Below, piece after piece: positions 42,126 through 51,900 of a stretch of DNA of 64,000 nucleotides (within the stretch, counting starts at the first letter, position 1; every line of letters starts with the position of its first letter). The stretch comes from Streptomyces sp. L2. Lineage in GTDB: Bacteria > Actinomycetota > Actinomycetes > Streptomycetales > Streptomycetaceae. The stretch covers positions 992,001-1,056,000 of the forward strand of contig NZ_QBDT01000001.1 of NCBI RefSeq assembly GCF_004124325.1, in the 5' to 3' direction. The notes below the pieces were generated by a model. The model searched no databases. It was not told the origin of the DNA and saw nothing but the letters and a program-made list of their open reading frames with translations. The position numbers and the translations under genes are program-made.

Positions 42126-42623
42126 ATGACCACCACCAACGACTTCGCCGCGTACATCGCGAGCCTCCCCCGGGTCCTGGCCGGCGCCGGCGTGCTGTTC
42201 CGGGACGCCGAGGGGCACGTGCTGCTCGTCGAGCCCAACTACCGCGAGGGGTGGGCGCTGCCGGGCGGCACGATCGAGTCGGACGACGGCGAGACGCCCC
42301 GCGCGGGGGCGCGCCGGGAGACGCTGGAGGAGATCGGCCTGGACCGGGAGCCGGGCCGGCTGCTGGCGGTGGACTGGGTGCACGGCGCGGACCGGCCGCC
42401 GCTGGTGGCGTACCTGTACGACGGCGGGGTGCTGGCCGAGTCGGACCTCAAGGCGATCCGGCTGCAGGAGGAGGAACTGCTGTCCTGGCGGCTCGTCCCG
42501 CGCTCCGGCGTCGGCGACCTGTGCCCGGACGCGCTGGGCCGCCGGATCCTGGCCGCGCTGGACGTCCTGGCCGACGGCGCGTCGGCCACGGCCGAGCTGG
42601 AGAACGGCCACCGCGTGGCCTGA
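42126..42623 (+). CDS. Nudix hydrolase
   Basis: A 165-residue Nudix hydrolase. The Nudix box is GGTIESDDGETPRAGAR followed by RETLEEIGL, with two extra residues between the first Gly and first Glu compared with the consensus. These enzymes split nucleoside diphosphates linked to another group. The gene begins 28 bases after the ADP-ribosylglycohydrolase and precedes Sir2, which makes ADP-ribose or a derivative an attractive but unproven substrate. Start is ATG at 42126. Confidence 0.9.
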   Translation: MTTTNDFAAYIASLPRVLAGAGVLFRDAEGHVLLVEPNYREGWALPGGTIESDDGETPRAGARRETLEEIGLDREPGRLLAVDWVHGADRPPLVAYLYDGGVLAESDLKAIRLQEEELLSWRLVPRSGVGDLCPDALGRRILAALDVLADGASATAELENGHRVA

Positions 42624-42726
42624 CCGGTCCCTTGGCCCGCCCGCCGGGTCCGGTGACACCCGGCCGCCCCGCTCCCCCGCCGATATCCGTTCGCCCCGCC
42701 CGGACGGCCCGGCCTACGCTCGGTGC

Positions 42727-43464
42727 ATGGCCAAGCCTCTCGTCGCGCTGCTCAGCGGCGCGGGTATCTCCACCGACTCCGGCATCCCCGACTACCGCGG
42801 GCCGAACGGGTTGTGGCGGCGCGATCCGGAGGCCGAGAAGCTCGTGACGTACGAGTACTACATGGGCGATCCGGAGATCCGCCGGCGGTCCTGGCAGATG
42901 CGGCGGAAGAACCGCGCCCTCGCGGCCGAGCCGAACGCCGCGCACCGCGCCGTCGCCGAGCTGGAGCGGTCCGGCGTACCCGTGCGGGTGCTCACGCAGA
43001 ACGTGGACGGGCTGCACCAGGTGGCCGGGATGCCCGCCCGCAAGGTGCTGGAGCTGCACGGCAGCGTGCGGAGCGTGGTGTGCACCGCGTGTCATGCGCG
43101 CGGGCCGATGGAGGACGCGCTCGCCCGGGTCGAGGCCGGTGAGGACGATCCGCCGTGCCTGGAGTGCGGCGGGATCCTGAAGTCGGCGACCGTGATGTTC
43201 GGCGAGCGGCTGGATCCGCTGGTCATCGGCGAGGCGGTGGCGATCAGCAAGGCGTGCACAATGTTCCTCGCCGTCGGCAGCAGCCTCCAGGTGCAGCCGG
43301 CGGCCGGGCTGGCCCAGGTCGCCGCCGACCACGGCGCCCGGCTCGTCGTGGTGAACGCCGAGCCGACCCCGTACGACGACCTCGCGCAGGACGTCGTACG
43401 GGAACCCATCGGCACCGCCCTGCCCCGGCTGCTGCGCGACCTGGCCGCGGAGCACAGCGGCTGA
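42727..43464 (+). CDS. NAD-dependent protein deacylase (Sir2 family)
   Basis: A 245-residue sirtuin. NAD-binding GAGISTDSGIPDYRG starts at residue 11, TQNVDGLH is at 90-97, the catalytic His is His111 (LELHGSV), and the zinc is held by Cys119, Cys122, Cys144 and Cys147. The GSSLQVQPAAGL loop follows. It removes acyl groups from lysines with NAD, giving nicotinamide and O-acyl-ADP-ribose. A Nudix and an ADP-ribosylglycohydrolase gene lie just upstream on the same strand. The stop is four bases from the convergent ogt gene. Confidence 0.94.
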   Translation: MAKPLVALLSGAGISTDSGIPDYRGPNGLWRRDPEAEKLVTYEYYMGDPEIRRRSWQMRRKNRALAAEPNAAHRAVAELERSGVPVRVLTQNVDGLHQVAGMPARKVLELHGSVRSVVCTACHARGPMEDALARVEAGEDDPPCLECGGILKSATVMFGERLDPLVIGEAVAISKACTMFLAVGSSLQVQPAAGLAQVAADHGARLVVVNAEPTPYDDLAQDVVREPIGTALPRLLRDLAAEHSG

Positions 43465-43468
43465 GGGT

Positions 43469-43966
43469 CTAGAACAGCGTTGTACCGCGTTCGAACGCCA
43501 GCAGGCGCTGCTTGCGGTCCAGGCCGCCGCCGTAGCCGGTGAGGCTGCCGTCGGCGCCGATCACGCGGTGGCAGGGGACGATGATGCCGACGGGGTTGCG
43601 GCCGTTGGCGAGGCCGACCGCGCGGCAGGCCTTGGGGTTGCCGAGGGCGTCGGCGAGTTGGCCGTAGGTGCGGGTCTCGCCGTAGGGGATCTTCGTCAGC
43701 TGCTCCCAGACGGTGCGCTGGAAGGGTGTGCCGTGCAGCCGGAGCCGTACGGTGAACTCCTTGGTCTCGCCCGCGAAGTAGGCGGTGAGTTGCTCCTCCG
43801 CCTCGGCGAAGGCGCGGGCGGTGTCGTCGCGCCGGCCGAAGGTCTCCTCGTCGGGCCGGTGGCGTTGCTCGACCATGTAGAGGCCGCACAGGGCGCCTTC
43901 GTCGTCGGCGACGAGGGTGAGCGGGCCGTAGGGGCTGTCGATCACGGTGTGGCTTTTCGCTGTCAT
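43469..43966 (-). CDS. ogt: Methylated-DNA--[protein]-cysteine S-methyltransferase
   Basis: A 165-residue O6-alkylguanine-DNA alkyltransferase. The acceptor Cys132 is in GIIVPCHRVIG, and the helix-turn-helix RTYGQLADALGNPKACRAVG precedes it. It takes methyl or alkyl groups off O6 of guanine in a single-turnover reaction. It begins 20 bases after the Ada-AlkA-like gene, on the same strand, so both belong to an alkylation-repair operon. Confidence 0.94.
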   Translation of the reverse strand: MTAKSHTVIDSPYGPLTLVADDEGALCGLYMVEQRHRPDEETFGRRDDTARAFAEAEEQLTAYFAGETKEFTVRLRLHGTPFQRTVWEQLTKIPYGETRTYGQLADALGNPKACRAVGLANGRNPVGIIVPCHRVIGADGSLTGYGGGLDRKQRLLAFERGTTLF

Positions 43967-43986
43967 GCCGGGAACGTCCTTAGTCC

Positions 43987-45486
43987 TTATACGGGGAGGA
44001 AGTTGATCGGGTGGCTGTCGGTCGCCCACAGGTACTGGACGGCGTAGGCCCGCCAGGGGCGCCAGCTCTCGGCGCGGGCGGTGAGCGCGGCCGGGGTGGA
44101 GGGCAGGCCCAGTTCGCCGGCCGCGCGGCGGATGCCGAGGTCGGTAGGGAGGAAGGCGTCGGGGTCGCCGAGGGCGCGCATGGCGACGACGTCGGTGGTC
44201 CAGGGCCCGAACCCGGGCAGGTCGAGCAGCCGGGCGCGGGTTTCGGCCCAGTCGGACTCGACGCCCAGGTGCAGGGTGCCGTCGGCGAGCCGGCCCACGA
44301 GGGTGGTGAAGGTGGTGCGCCGGGTGCGGGGCATGGCGAGGGTCGCCGGGTCCACGTCGGCCAGTTGCCCGGCGGACGGGAAGAGGTGGGTGAGTCCGCC
44401 CTCGGGGTCGTCGATCGGTGTGCCGTACGCGGTGACCAGGCGGGCCGCGTGGGTGCGGGCGGCGGCCGTGGAGACCTGCTGCCCGAGGACGGCGCGGACG
44501 GCGAACTCGGCCTCGTCGACGGTGCGCGGCACCCGGCGGCCGGGGGCCTTGTCGACGAGCGGGGCGAGGAGCGGGTCGGTGCGCAGCAGGTCGTCGACGG
44601 CGACGGGGTCGGCGTCCAGGTCGAGCAGGCGCCGGCAGCGGCTGATGGCGACGGTCAGGTCGCGCGGGTCGCTGAGGGTGAGGCGGCAGGCGATGTGGTC
44701 GGGGCGGGGGCTGAGCGCGGCGATCCCGTGGCCGTAGGGCAGCCGCAGGGTGCGCCGGTAGGCGCCGTCGCGCCACTCCTCCACGCCGGGTACGGCGGTG
44801 GCGGCGAGGTGGCCGAAGAGGTTGTCGGGGTTGAGCGGCGCGCGGAACGGCAGCCGCAGGGCGAGGGTTCCGGGGGTGCCGGTGGTGCCGGTCGCGGCCG
44901 CCGCCCGGTTCTTCGGCAGGCGGGCGCGCAGGTCGCTCGGGGAGAGGGCGAAGACCTCGCGGACGGTGTCGTTGAAGGTGCGGATGGAGGAGAAACCGGC
45001 CGCGAAGGCGATCTGCGCCATGGGCAGCGGGGTCGTCTCGATGAGCAGCCGCGCGGTCTGGGCGCGCTGGGCGCGGGCGAGGGCGAGGGGGCCGGCGCCG
45101 AGTTCGGCGAGGAGCTGCCGTTCGATCTGCCGGGTGCTGTAGCCGAGGCGGGCGGCGAGTCCGGGGACGCCCTCGCGGTCGACGACGCCGTCGGCGACGA
45201 GCCGCATGGCGCGGGCGACGAGGTCGGCCCGCTGGTTCCATTCCGGGGAGCCGGGGCTGGTGTCGGGGCGGCAGCGCTTGCAGGCCCGGAAGCCGGCCTG
45301 CTGGCAGGCGGCGGCGCTCGGGTGGAAGGTCATGTTCTCGGGCTTGGGCGGCACGACCGGGCAGCTGGGCCGGCAGTAGATACGGGTGGTGAGGACGGCC
45401 GTGAAGAACCAGCCGTCGAACCGCGCGTCCTTGGAGCGCACAGCGCGCACGCAGCGTTCCCGGTCGAGGTGCATCCCTGTCTGCAT
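43987..45486 (-). CDS. Ada-AlkA fusion: methyl-phosphotriester activator and 3-methyladenine DNA glycosylase
   Basis: A 499-residue fusion. An N-terminal Ada zinc domain has Cys38, Cys42, Cys69 and Cys72 (IYCRPSCP, FRACKRCRPD); Cys38 is the expected methyl acceptor. An AraC-type helix-turn-helix follows (LAARLGYSTRQIERQLLAELG and IAFAAGFSSIRTFNDTVREV), then AlkA_N and a HhH-GPD glycosylase (FAVRAVLGQQVSTAAARTHA, LPGFGPWTTDVVAMRAL, with the catalytic Asp in LPTDLGI). It both senses alkylated DNA to activate genes and removes alkylated bases. The ATG at 45486 is taken; an upstream frame extends 17 codons. Confidence 0.92.
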   Translation of the reverse strand: MQTGMHLDRERCVRAVRSKDARFDGWFFTAVLTTRIYCRPSCPVVPPKPENMTFHPSAAACQQAGFRACKRCRPDTSPGSPEWNQRADLVARAMRLVADGVVDREGVPGLAARLGYSTRQIERQLLAELGAGPLALARAQRAQTARLLIETTPLPMAQIAFAAGFSSIRTFNDTVREVFALSPSDLRARLPKNRAAAATGTTGTPGTLALRLPFRAPLNPDNLFGHLAATAVPGVEEWRDGAYRRTLRLPYGHGIAALSPRPDHIACRLTLSDPRDLTVAISRCRRLLDLDADPVAVDDLLRTDPLLAPLVDKAPGRRVPRTVDEAEFAVRAVLGQQVSTAAARTHAARLVTAYGTPIDDPEGGLTHLFPSAGQLADVDPATLAMPRTRRTTFTTLVGRLADGTLHLGVESDWAETRARLLDLPGFGPWTTDVVAMRALGDPDAFLPTDLGIRRAAGELGLPSTPAALTARAESWRPWRAYAVQYLWATDSHPINFLPV

Positions 45487-45569
45487 GCGTCCAGGATCGG
45501 CCACCGGCGCCACCGGAGGCTGGCGGGAATCCGACATCTACCTGCGCCCCGGGAGCGGCCCCGGGGAAC

Positions 45570-46223
45570 CTACGGCGCCGGGTTCAGCGGATCGTCCAGG
45601 ACGCCGGCCAGGCGGTCCACGTCGGCCGACGGCGCCAGGTGGGGGTCGAGGACACCGGCGACGGAGGTCAGGGCCTTCAGGGCGGGGACGAGGCCGGCGC
45701 GTTCCCGGGCGGGCAGGTGGGTGACCAGGGTGCGGATGCCGGCGCGGCGGTGGCGCAGGACCCGGTCGACGAGGTCCTCCCCCGCGGGGGTCAGCCGGAG
45801 CACGACCTCGCGCCGGTTGTCCGGGTTGACCCGCCGATCGGTGAGGCCGAAGGACTCCAGGCGCTCGACCATGCGCAGCGCCGTGGACGGGCTGACGCCG
45901 AGCGTGGCGGCCATGGCGGCCAGCTTGATCGGGCCGCAGGTGCGCAGGGCCACCAGGGAGCGCAGCTGGGGCAGGGTCAGCGGGACGTCGACGGAGCCGA
46001 GGGCGCGCGCGGAGAGCGCGACGATCAGCCGGGAGGCGGCCATCACCGCGAGGGTGACCTCCTCCGCCTCACGGTCCAGCCTCTCGTCGGCGTCGGCCCC
46101 GGGCCGGGCTGCGGCGTCGGCCTCGGCACCCGGCCGGGCTGCGGTATCGGGATCGGCCCCGGCTCCGACCTCGGCGTCGGGCCGGGTCTCGGTGTGCTGC
46201 CTGCGGCCGTCCTGCTGGGCCAT
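45570..46223 (-). CDS. MarR family transcriptional regulator
   Basis: A 217-residue winged-helix regulator. The MarR domain spans about residues 65-200 (LTLPQLRSLVALRTCGPIKL, TLGVSPSTALRMVERLESF, DNRREVVLRLTPAGEDLVD). The first 55 residues are low-complexity Ala/Asp/Gly/Arg (ARPGAEADAAARPGADAD), a repeat-like extension not usual in the family. ATG at 46223 has GAGGAG upstream. A perfect 17-base palindrome lies 60 bases before the start and probably serves for self-control. It is divergent from a small zinc-ribbon gene. Confidence 0.9.
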   Translation of the reverse strand: MAQQDGRRQHTETRPDAEVGAGADPDTAARPGAEADAAARPGADADERLDREAEEVTLAVMAASRLIVALSARALGSVDVPLTLPQLRSLVALRTCGPIKLAAMAATLGVSPSTALRMVERLESFGLTDRRVNPDNRREVVLRLTPAGEDLVDRVLRHRRAGIRTLVTHLPARERAGLVPALKALTSVAGVLDPHLAPSADVDRLAGVLDDPLNPAP

Positions 46224-46284
46224 GAACTCCTCGATCCGCCGTTGTCCGTCTACCAGTTGGAACCCGTCTGTCACCCGAGGCGAC

Positions 46285-46301
46285 CATTGCAGTCTGCAAT
46301 G
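46285..46301. promoter_or_regulatory. Perfect palindrome between marR and zinc-ribbon gene (probable MarR operator)
   Basis: CATTGCAG-T-CTGCAATG is a perfect 17-base palindrome in the divergent promoter region. MarR proteins bind such sites. It lies 61 bases upstream of the marR start and 62 upstream of the small gene, so one site may control both. Confidence 0.72.
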
Positions 46302-46363
46302 ATATGCTGTTCTCCATACCGGGCCGTGCGGGCGCGACGGCTCCGGTACCGAGGGTGATGACG

Positions 46364-46612
46364 ATGAAAACCGAGCCGATACGAGAAGCCTATTCCTTCG
46401 TCTGTCTGCGCTGCGGGCACGCGTGGGAGGGGGCATATGACATCCGGCACATCCGGGACGCCCACGGGCGTCTGCGTGCCGAGTACTTCACGCGGGACGG
46501 CCTGAGAGTGCCGTCCCCGTTGACGGACAACACCTGCCGGGTGTGTCAGGGGCGCAGGATCCGCATCCTGCGCCCGGGGCGGGTCAACTCCGTCCGCCCC
46601 GCACCCCGGTGA
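46364..46612 (+). CDS. Small zinc-ribbon protein
   Basis: An 82-residue protein with two CxxC knuckles, CLRC (residues 13-16) and CRVC (about 60-63), making one zinc-ribbon site. It has no catalytic motif. The ATG at 46364 has GAGGG eight bases upstream; the ATG at 46358 is too near that signal. It is divergent from marR and shares its palindrome, so it may be the regulated gene. Function is unknown; small zinc ribbons of this type are common in actinomycetes. Confidence 0.8.
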   Translation: MKTEPIREAYSFVCLRCGHAWEGAYDIRHIRDAHGRLRAEYFTRDGLRVPSPLTDNTCRVCQGRRIRILRPGRVNSVRPAPR

Positions 46613-46640
46613 CGGCTCCGGTCGCCATCGACCCGCGTCG

Positions 46641-46698
46641 GACGACGGCTCGCGCCGTCGTCCACCTGTGACGGACGCGCGACGAAGCGCGTCCGTCA
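46641..46698 (+). terminator. Double hairpin after zinc-ribbon gene
   Basis: Two successive stems: GACGACGGC / GCCGTCGTC (46641-46662) and the longer TGACGGACGCGC / GCGCGTCCGTCA (46669-46698), which has a 12-base stem. They lie in the 248-base gap before the ClC gene. The rest of the gap has no gene. Confidence 0.75.
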
Positions 46699-46860
46699 GC
46701 CATGCCCCGGGGCGCCGCGCCCCGGCGTCACCCTCGTCCGAAGTCCTCCTCCACGGGCAGCGCCGCCCGTGACCACCGCCGTGCCCGGCCGCACCGCTCG
46801 CTGCCGGGAGTGCACACGGCTGTGCCGATTCCTGCCGCCATCTTCCCTGACGGAGCCCTC

Positions 46861-48792
46861 ATGTCCTCGTCCACCGCCGCGCCGCCGTCCCAGTCGGACG
46901 CGCCGTCCCAGCCGGAGACACCGCCCGCACCAGCCGCACCGGATGCTCCGGCCCGCCGGGCCGGCGCTCATCTGTCCGAGCTCAAGAGCCCGCATCTCGG
47001 CGACTTCCACGTCGAGCCGCGCGTCCTGCTGATCTCGGCGCTGGCCGTGCCCGTCGGCGCCGTCGCCGCCCTCGTGGCCGCCGGTCTGCTGAAGCTGATC
47101 GCGCTGATCACCAACCTCTCCTTCCTGGGCCGCCTGGCCTTCGGCACCGCCACCCCGGCCGACACCACGCACCGCTGGCTGCTGCTGATCATGCCGGTGG
47201 CGGGCGGTCTGATCATCGGCCTCATGGCCCGGTACGGCTCGGAGAAGATCCGCGGTCACGGCATGCCCGAGGCGATCGAGTCGATCCTCGTGGGCGGCAG
47301 CCGGGTGCAGCCGCGGGTCGCCGCGCTCAAGCCGGCCTCGGCCGCCATATCCATCGGCACCGGCGGGCCGTTCGGCGCCGAGGGCCCGATCATCATGACG
47401 GGCGGGGCGATCGGCTCCCTGCTGGCGCAGTTCCTGCGGGTCACCACCGACGAGCGCAAGGCCCTGCTGGTGGCGGGTTCCGCGGCCGGCATGGCGGCGA
47501 CGTTCAACGCGCCGCTGGCCTCCATCCTGCTGGCCGTGGAGCTGCTGCTGTTCGAGTGGCGGCCCCGTTCGTACCTGCCGGTCGCCGTCGCCGCGGTCAC
47601 CGCGACCCTGGTCCGCGGACCGCTGCTGGGCACCAAGCCGCTCTTCGGCGGCGCCCACGTGCCCTCCCACATCGACCTCCCGGCCTACGGCCTGTGCCTG
47701 GTCTCCGGTGCCGTGGCCGGACTGCTCGCGCTCGGCGCCACCGCCCTCGTCTACTTCTCCGAGGACACCTTCGCCAAGCTGCGGATCCACTGGATGTGGT
47801 GGCCCGCGATCGGCGGCCTGATCATCGGCGTCGGCGGTCTGTTCGAGCCGCGCGCGCTCGGTGTCGGCTACGACGTCATCGACCAGTTGCTGACCGGCCA
47901 CGCCACGGTCGGACTGATCGTCGGCATCCTGGTCGTCAAGACCCTCATCTGGGGCCTGTCGCTGGGCTCGGGCACCTCCGGCGGCGTCCTGGCGCCGATG
48001 TTCATGGTCGGCGGCGCCCTCGGTGCGGCCGAGTCCCTGGTGTTCCCGCACGTCAGCCCCGGCTTCTGGGCGCTGGTCTCGCTGGCCGGCGTGCTCGGCG
48101 GTGTGATGCGCTCCCCGCTGACCGGCATCGTCTTCTGCCTGGAACTCACCCACGAGATGAACGCGCTGATCCCGATGGTGATCACCGCGTCGGCCGCGTA
48201 CCTGCTCTCCGTGGTGCTGCTCAAGCGGTCGGTCCTCACCGAGAAGATCGCCCGCCGCGGTCTGCACCTGACCCGTGAGTACTCCGTCGACCCGCTCGAA
48301 CTGCACCTCGTGCGCCAGCTGGAGACCCCGGCCGGCGTCACCTTCCGCAGCGACCGCACCGGCGGCGAGATCACCGCGCTGCTGCGGGCCGCGCACGACG
48401 CCGGGGACCCCGAGGAACTCCTCGCCCAGCGGCTGTACCCGGTGCTCGGCACGGACGGCTCCCTGGTCGGTGTCGTCACCCGCGGCACGCTCATCCACGG
48501 CGACCCGGCGGACACCACCCCGCTCGGCGAGCTGGCCGCACCGGCGGTCACCGCCTACCCGGACGAGACGCTGCGACTGCTCGCCAACCGCATGGCCGAG
48601 CACGAGGTGACCCGGCTGCTCGTCGTCACGCGCGAGGAGCAGCCGCAGGTCGAGGGCATCATCAGCCTGCGTCACCTGCTGACCGCCCGGCGCATCGACG
48701 TGCACGAGGAGCACCACGTCGAGCGCGTGCTCTCGCTGCGCCGGAAGCGCGCGGCCACGGTCGTCGTCGCGGGGGGACCGGCCGGCGGCTGA
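46861..48792 (+). CDS. ClC-family chloride channel/antiporter with CBS domains
   Basis: A 643-residue membrane protein. The ClC part (residues 45-440) has the selectivity motifs RGHGMPEAIES, GTGGPFGAEGPIIMTGG with the gating Glu, and GSGTSGGVLAPMFMVGG. The C-terminal 200 residues hold a CBS-domain pair (VVTRGTLIHGDPADTTPL; EGIISLRHLLTARR). It carries chloride, possibly in exchange for protons, and CBS domains can sense nucleotides. The ATG at 46861 is at the family start; upstream frame reading is GC noise. It stands alone before nar. Confidence 0.92.
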   Translation: MSSSTAAPPSQSDAPSQPETPPAPAAPDAPARRAGAHLSELKSPHLGDFHVEPRVLLISALAVPVGAVAALVAAGLLKLIALITNLSFLGRLAFGTATPADTTHRWLLLIMPVAGGLIIGLMARYGSEKIRGHGMPEAIESILVGGSRVQPRVAALKPASAAISIGTGGPFGAEGPIIMTGGAIGSLLAQFLRVTTDERKALLVAGSAAGMAATFNAPLASILLAVELLLFEWRPRSYLPVAVAAVTATLVRGPLLGTKPLFGGAHVPSHIDLPAYGLCLVSGAVAGLLALGATALVYFSEDTFAKLRIHWMWWPAIGGLIIGVGGLFEPRALGVGYDVIDQLLTGHATVGLIVGILVVKTLIWGLSLGSGTSGGVLAPMFMVGGALGAAESLVFPHVSPGFWALVSLAGVLGGVMRSPLTGIVFCLELTHEMNALIPMVITASAAYLLSVVLLKRSVLTEKIARRGLHLTREYSVDPLELHLVRQLETPAGVTFRSDRTGGEITALLRAAHDAGDPEELLAQRLYPVLGTDGSLVGVVTRGTLIHGDPADTTPLGELAAPAVTAYPDETLRLLANRMAEHEVTRLLVVTREEQPQVEGIISLRHLLTARRIDVHEEHHVERVLSLRRKRAATVVVAGGPAGG

Positions 48793-48834
48793 CGGACTCG
48801 GTGCACACCACACACACTGCATGGCGTGCACAAC

Positions 48835-48882
48835 TATTGCAAAGGCCAATAAAAGGTCTCCCCTAGGCAACATCAACATTGC
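48835..48882. promoter_or_regulatory. Palindromic sites in the nar promoter region
   Basis: TATTG (48835-48839) and CAATA (48847-48851) form a 17-base palindrome with a GC-poor spacer; GCAA (48867-48870) and TTGC (48879-48882) form a second dyad. The 167-base gap upstream of narG is noticeably AT-richer than average. These are candidate sites for a redox or nitrate-type regulator, not identified here. Confidence 0.35.
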
Positions 48883-48959
48883 GTAGTCACGCGACTCCTC
48901 TCCGCAGTCACCCGCCAAGCTGGTGGGACGAACATCCGACTGCGGAGGGAAGTGACACG

Positions 48960-51900
48960 GTGGGACGGCGCGGTGCCCGGCGGGAAGCGGAACGAGTGGC
49001 GGCCCTGGCCGCCGATCAGCTGCTGCGGGCCGGGAGCATACTGCGGCGGACGGAGACGACCCCCGACCTCAGAGCGGTCTTCCGCACCGACCAGGCCGTC
49101 AACGACGCGCCGTACCGGGAGCGTTGGGCACACGACAAGGTGGTGCGCTCCACGCACGGGGTGAACTGCACCGGCTCGTGCTCGTGGAAGGTCTACGTCA
49201 AGGACGGCCTGATCACCTGGGAGACCCAGGAGACGGACTATCCGTCGACCGGCCCCGACCGGCCCGAGTACGAGCCGCGCGGCTGCCCGCGCGGGGCGTC
49301 CTTCTCCTGGTACACCTACTCGCCCACCCGGGTCCGCCACCCCCATGTGCGGGGGGTGCTGCTGGAGCTGTACCGGGAGGCGCGGGCGCGGCTGGGCGAT
49401 CCGGTGGCGGCCTGGGCCGAGATCACCGGCGACCCGGTCAAGCGGCGGCGCTACCAGTCGGCGCGGGGCAAGGGCGGGCTGGTGCGGGTCGGCTGGGAGG
49501 AGGCCCTGGAGATCGCGGCCGCCGCCCATGTGCACACCATCGCGGAGCACGGCCCGGACCGGGTGGCCGGCTTCTCGCCGATCCCGGCGATGTCGATGGC
49601 CTCGCACGCGGTCGGCGCCCGCTTCATGTCGCTGATCGGCGCGCCGATGGTGTCGTTCTACGACTGGTACGCCGACCTGCCGATCGCCTCCCCGCAGGTC
49701 TTCGGCGACCAGACGGACGTACCGGAGTCCGGGGACTGGTGGGACGCCGCCTACCTGATGCTGTGGGGCTCCAACGTGCCGGTCACTCGGACCCCGGACG
49801 CGCACTGGATGACCGAGGCCCGCTACCGGGGCCAGAAGGTCGTCGTGGTCTCCCCCGACTACTCCGACGCCACCAAGTTCGCCGACGAGTGGCTGCACCC
49901 GCACCCCGGCACCGACGGCGCGCTGGCGATGGCCATGGGGCACGTGATCCTCACCGAGTTCTTCGTGACGCGGAAGGTGCCGTACTTCACCGACTACGTC
50001 CGGCGCTTCACCGACCTGCCGTTCCTGGTCGAACTCGACGAGCGGGACGGGGCGTTCGTGCCCGGCAAGTTCGTCACCGCCGCCGCGCTCGGCCTCGCCG
50101 AGGACGACGAGGAGGCGGCCGCGTGGAAGCCGGTGCTCCTCGACACCGCGTCCGGGCGGCCGGTCGTCCCGAACGGCACGCTCGGGGACCGCTGGTCCAA
50201 GGGCGGCGAGGGCCGCTGGAACCTCGATCTCGGCGACATCGAGCCCGAACTGACGCTGCACCGACCGGGCGGGGACGCCGTACGGGTGCTGCTGCCGCGC
50301 TTCGACGGCGAACCGCCGAGCGTGCGCGGGGTGCCCGTGCGTGAGGTCGGCGGCCGCCGGGTGACCACCGTGTTCGACCTGCTGCTCGCGCAGTACGGCG
50401 TCGGCCGGGAGGGGCTGCCCGGCGACTGGGCCGCCGGCTACGACGACGCCACGCAGCCGAACACGCCCGCCTGGCAGGAGGCGATCACCTCCGTGCCGGC
50501 CGGCGCGGTGGTGCGGCTCGCGCGCGAGCTGGCGGACACGGCGGAGAAGACCCGCGGCCGGTGCATGATCGTGATGGGGGCCGGCACCAACCACTGGTTC
50601 CACTCCGACACCATCTACCGCTCGTTCCTCACCCTGCTGCTGCTCACCGGCTGCCAGGGCGTCAACGGCGGCGGCTGGGCGCACTACGTCGGCCAGGAGA
50701 AGGTCCGCCCCTACGCCGGCTGGCAGCAGTTGCAGTCGGCCGCGGACTGGGTGCGCCCCTCGCGGCAGATGGCGGGCACGCCGTACTGGTACCTGCACAC
50801 CGACCAGTGGCGCTACGACGCCCACAGTGCCGACGCGCTGGCCGCGCCCACCGGGCAGGGCCTGTTCGAGGGGCGGCACACCGCCGACCTGGTCGCCCAG
50901 TCGATGCGGCTGGGCTGGATGCCGTCCGCGCCGACGTTCTCCGCGAACCCGCTCGACCTCGGCCGGGAGGTGCACCGCAGCGGGCACGAGCCGGACGAGT
51001 GGGTCGCCGCCGAACTCGACGGCGGACGGCTGTCGTTCGCCTGTGAGGACCCGGACGATCCCGCCAACTGGCCGCGCGTGCTCACCGTGTGGCGGGCCAA
51101 CCTGATCGGTTCCTCCGCGAAGGGCAACGAGTTCTTCCTGCGCCATCTGCTCGGCGCGAGCGACAACGCGCACGCCGACCAGGCCCCGCCCGGCGCCCGG
51201 CCGCGCGATCTGACGTGGCACGAGGAGGCGCCGCGCGGCAAGCTCGACCTGCTGCTCGCGCTGGACTTCCGGATGACGTCGACCACCCTCATGGCCGACC
51301 TCGTCCTGCCGGCCGCGACCTGGTACGAGAAGCACGACCTGTCCAGCACCGACATGCACCCCTTCGTGCACGCCTTCTCCCCCGCGATCAGCCCGCCCTG
51401 GCAGACCCGGACCGACTTCGAGATCTTTAACGCCCTGGCCGCGAAGTTCAGCGAACTCGCCGCCGGCCGGCTGGACACGGCGTACGACCTGGTGGCCACG
51501 CCCCAGCAGCACGACACCCCCGGCGAGACGGCGGAGCCCGGCGGCCGGGTGCGGGACTGGCGCGACGGCTGGACCCCCCGGCCGGGCGGCAACCTGCCCC
51601 ACTTCACCCTCGTCGAACGGGACTACACGGCCGTCGCCGACAAGCTCGCCTCCTTCGGGCCGCTGTGCGAGGAGCACGGCCTGACCGTGAAGGGCGTCAC
51701 CGTACGGCCGCTGCCCGAGGCCCGCTGGCTCGCGTCCCGGTGCGGCACCGCCCGCTCCGGACCCGCGCACGGGCGTCCCCTGCTGGACACCGACGTCAAG
51801 CTGTGCGAGGCGATCCTCGCCCTGTCCGGCACGACCAACGGGCGCCTGGCGGCGGAGGGGTTCGGACAGCTCGCGGACCGCTGCGGGCCCGGCAGCGGCT

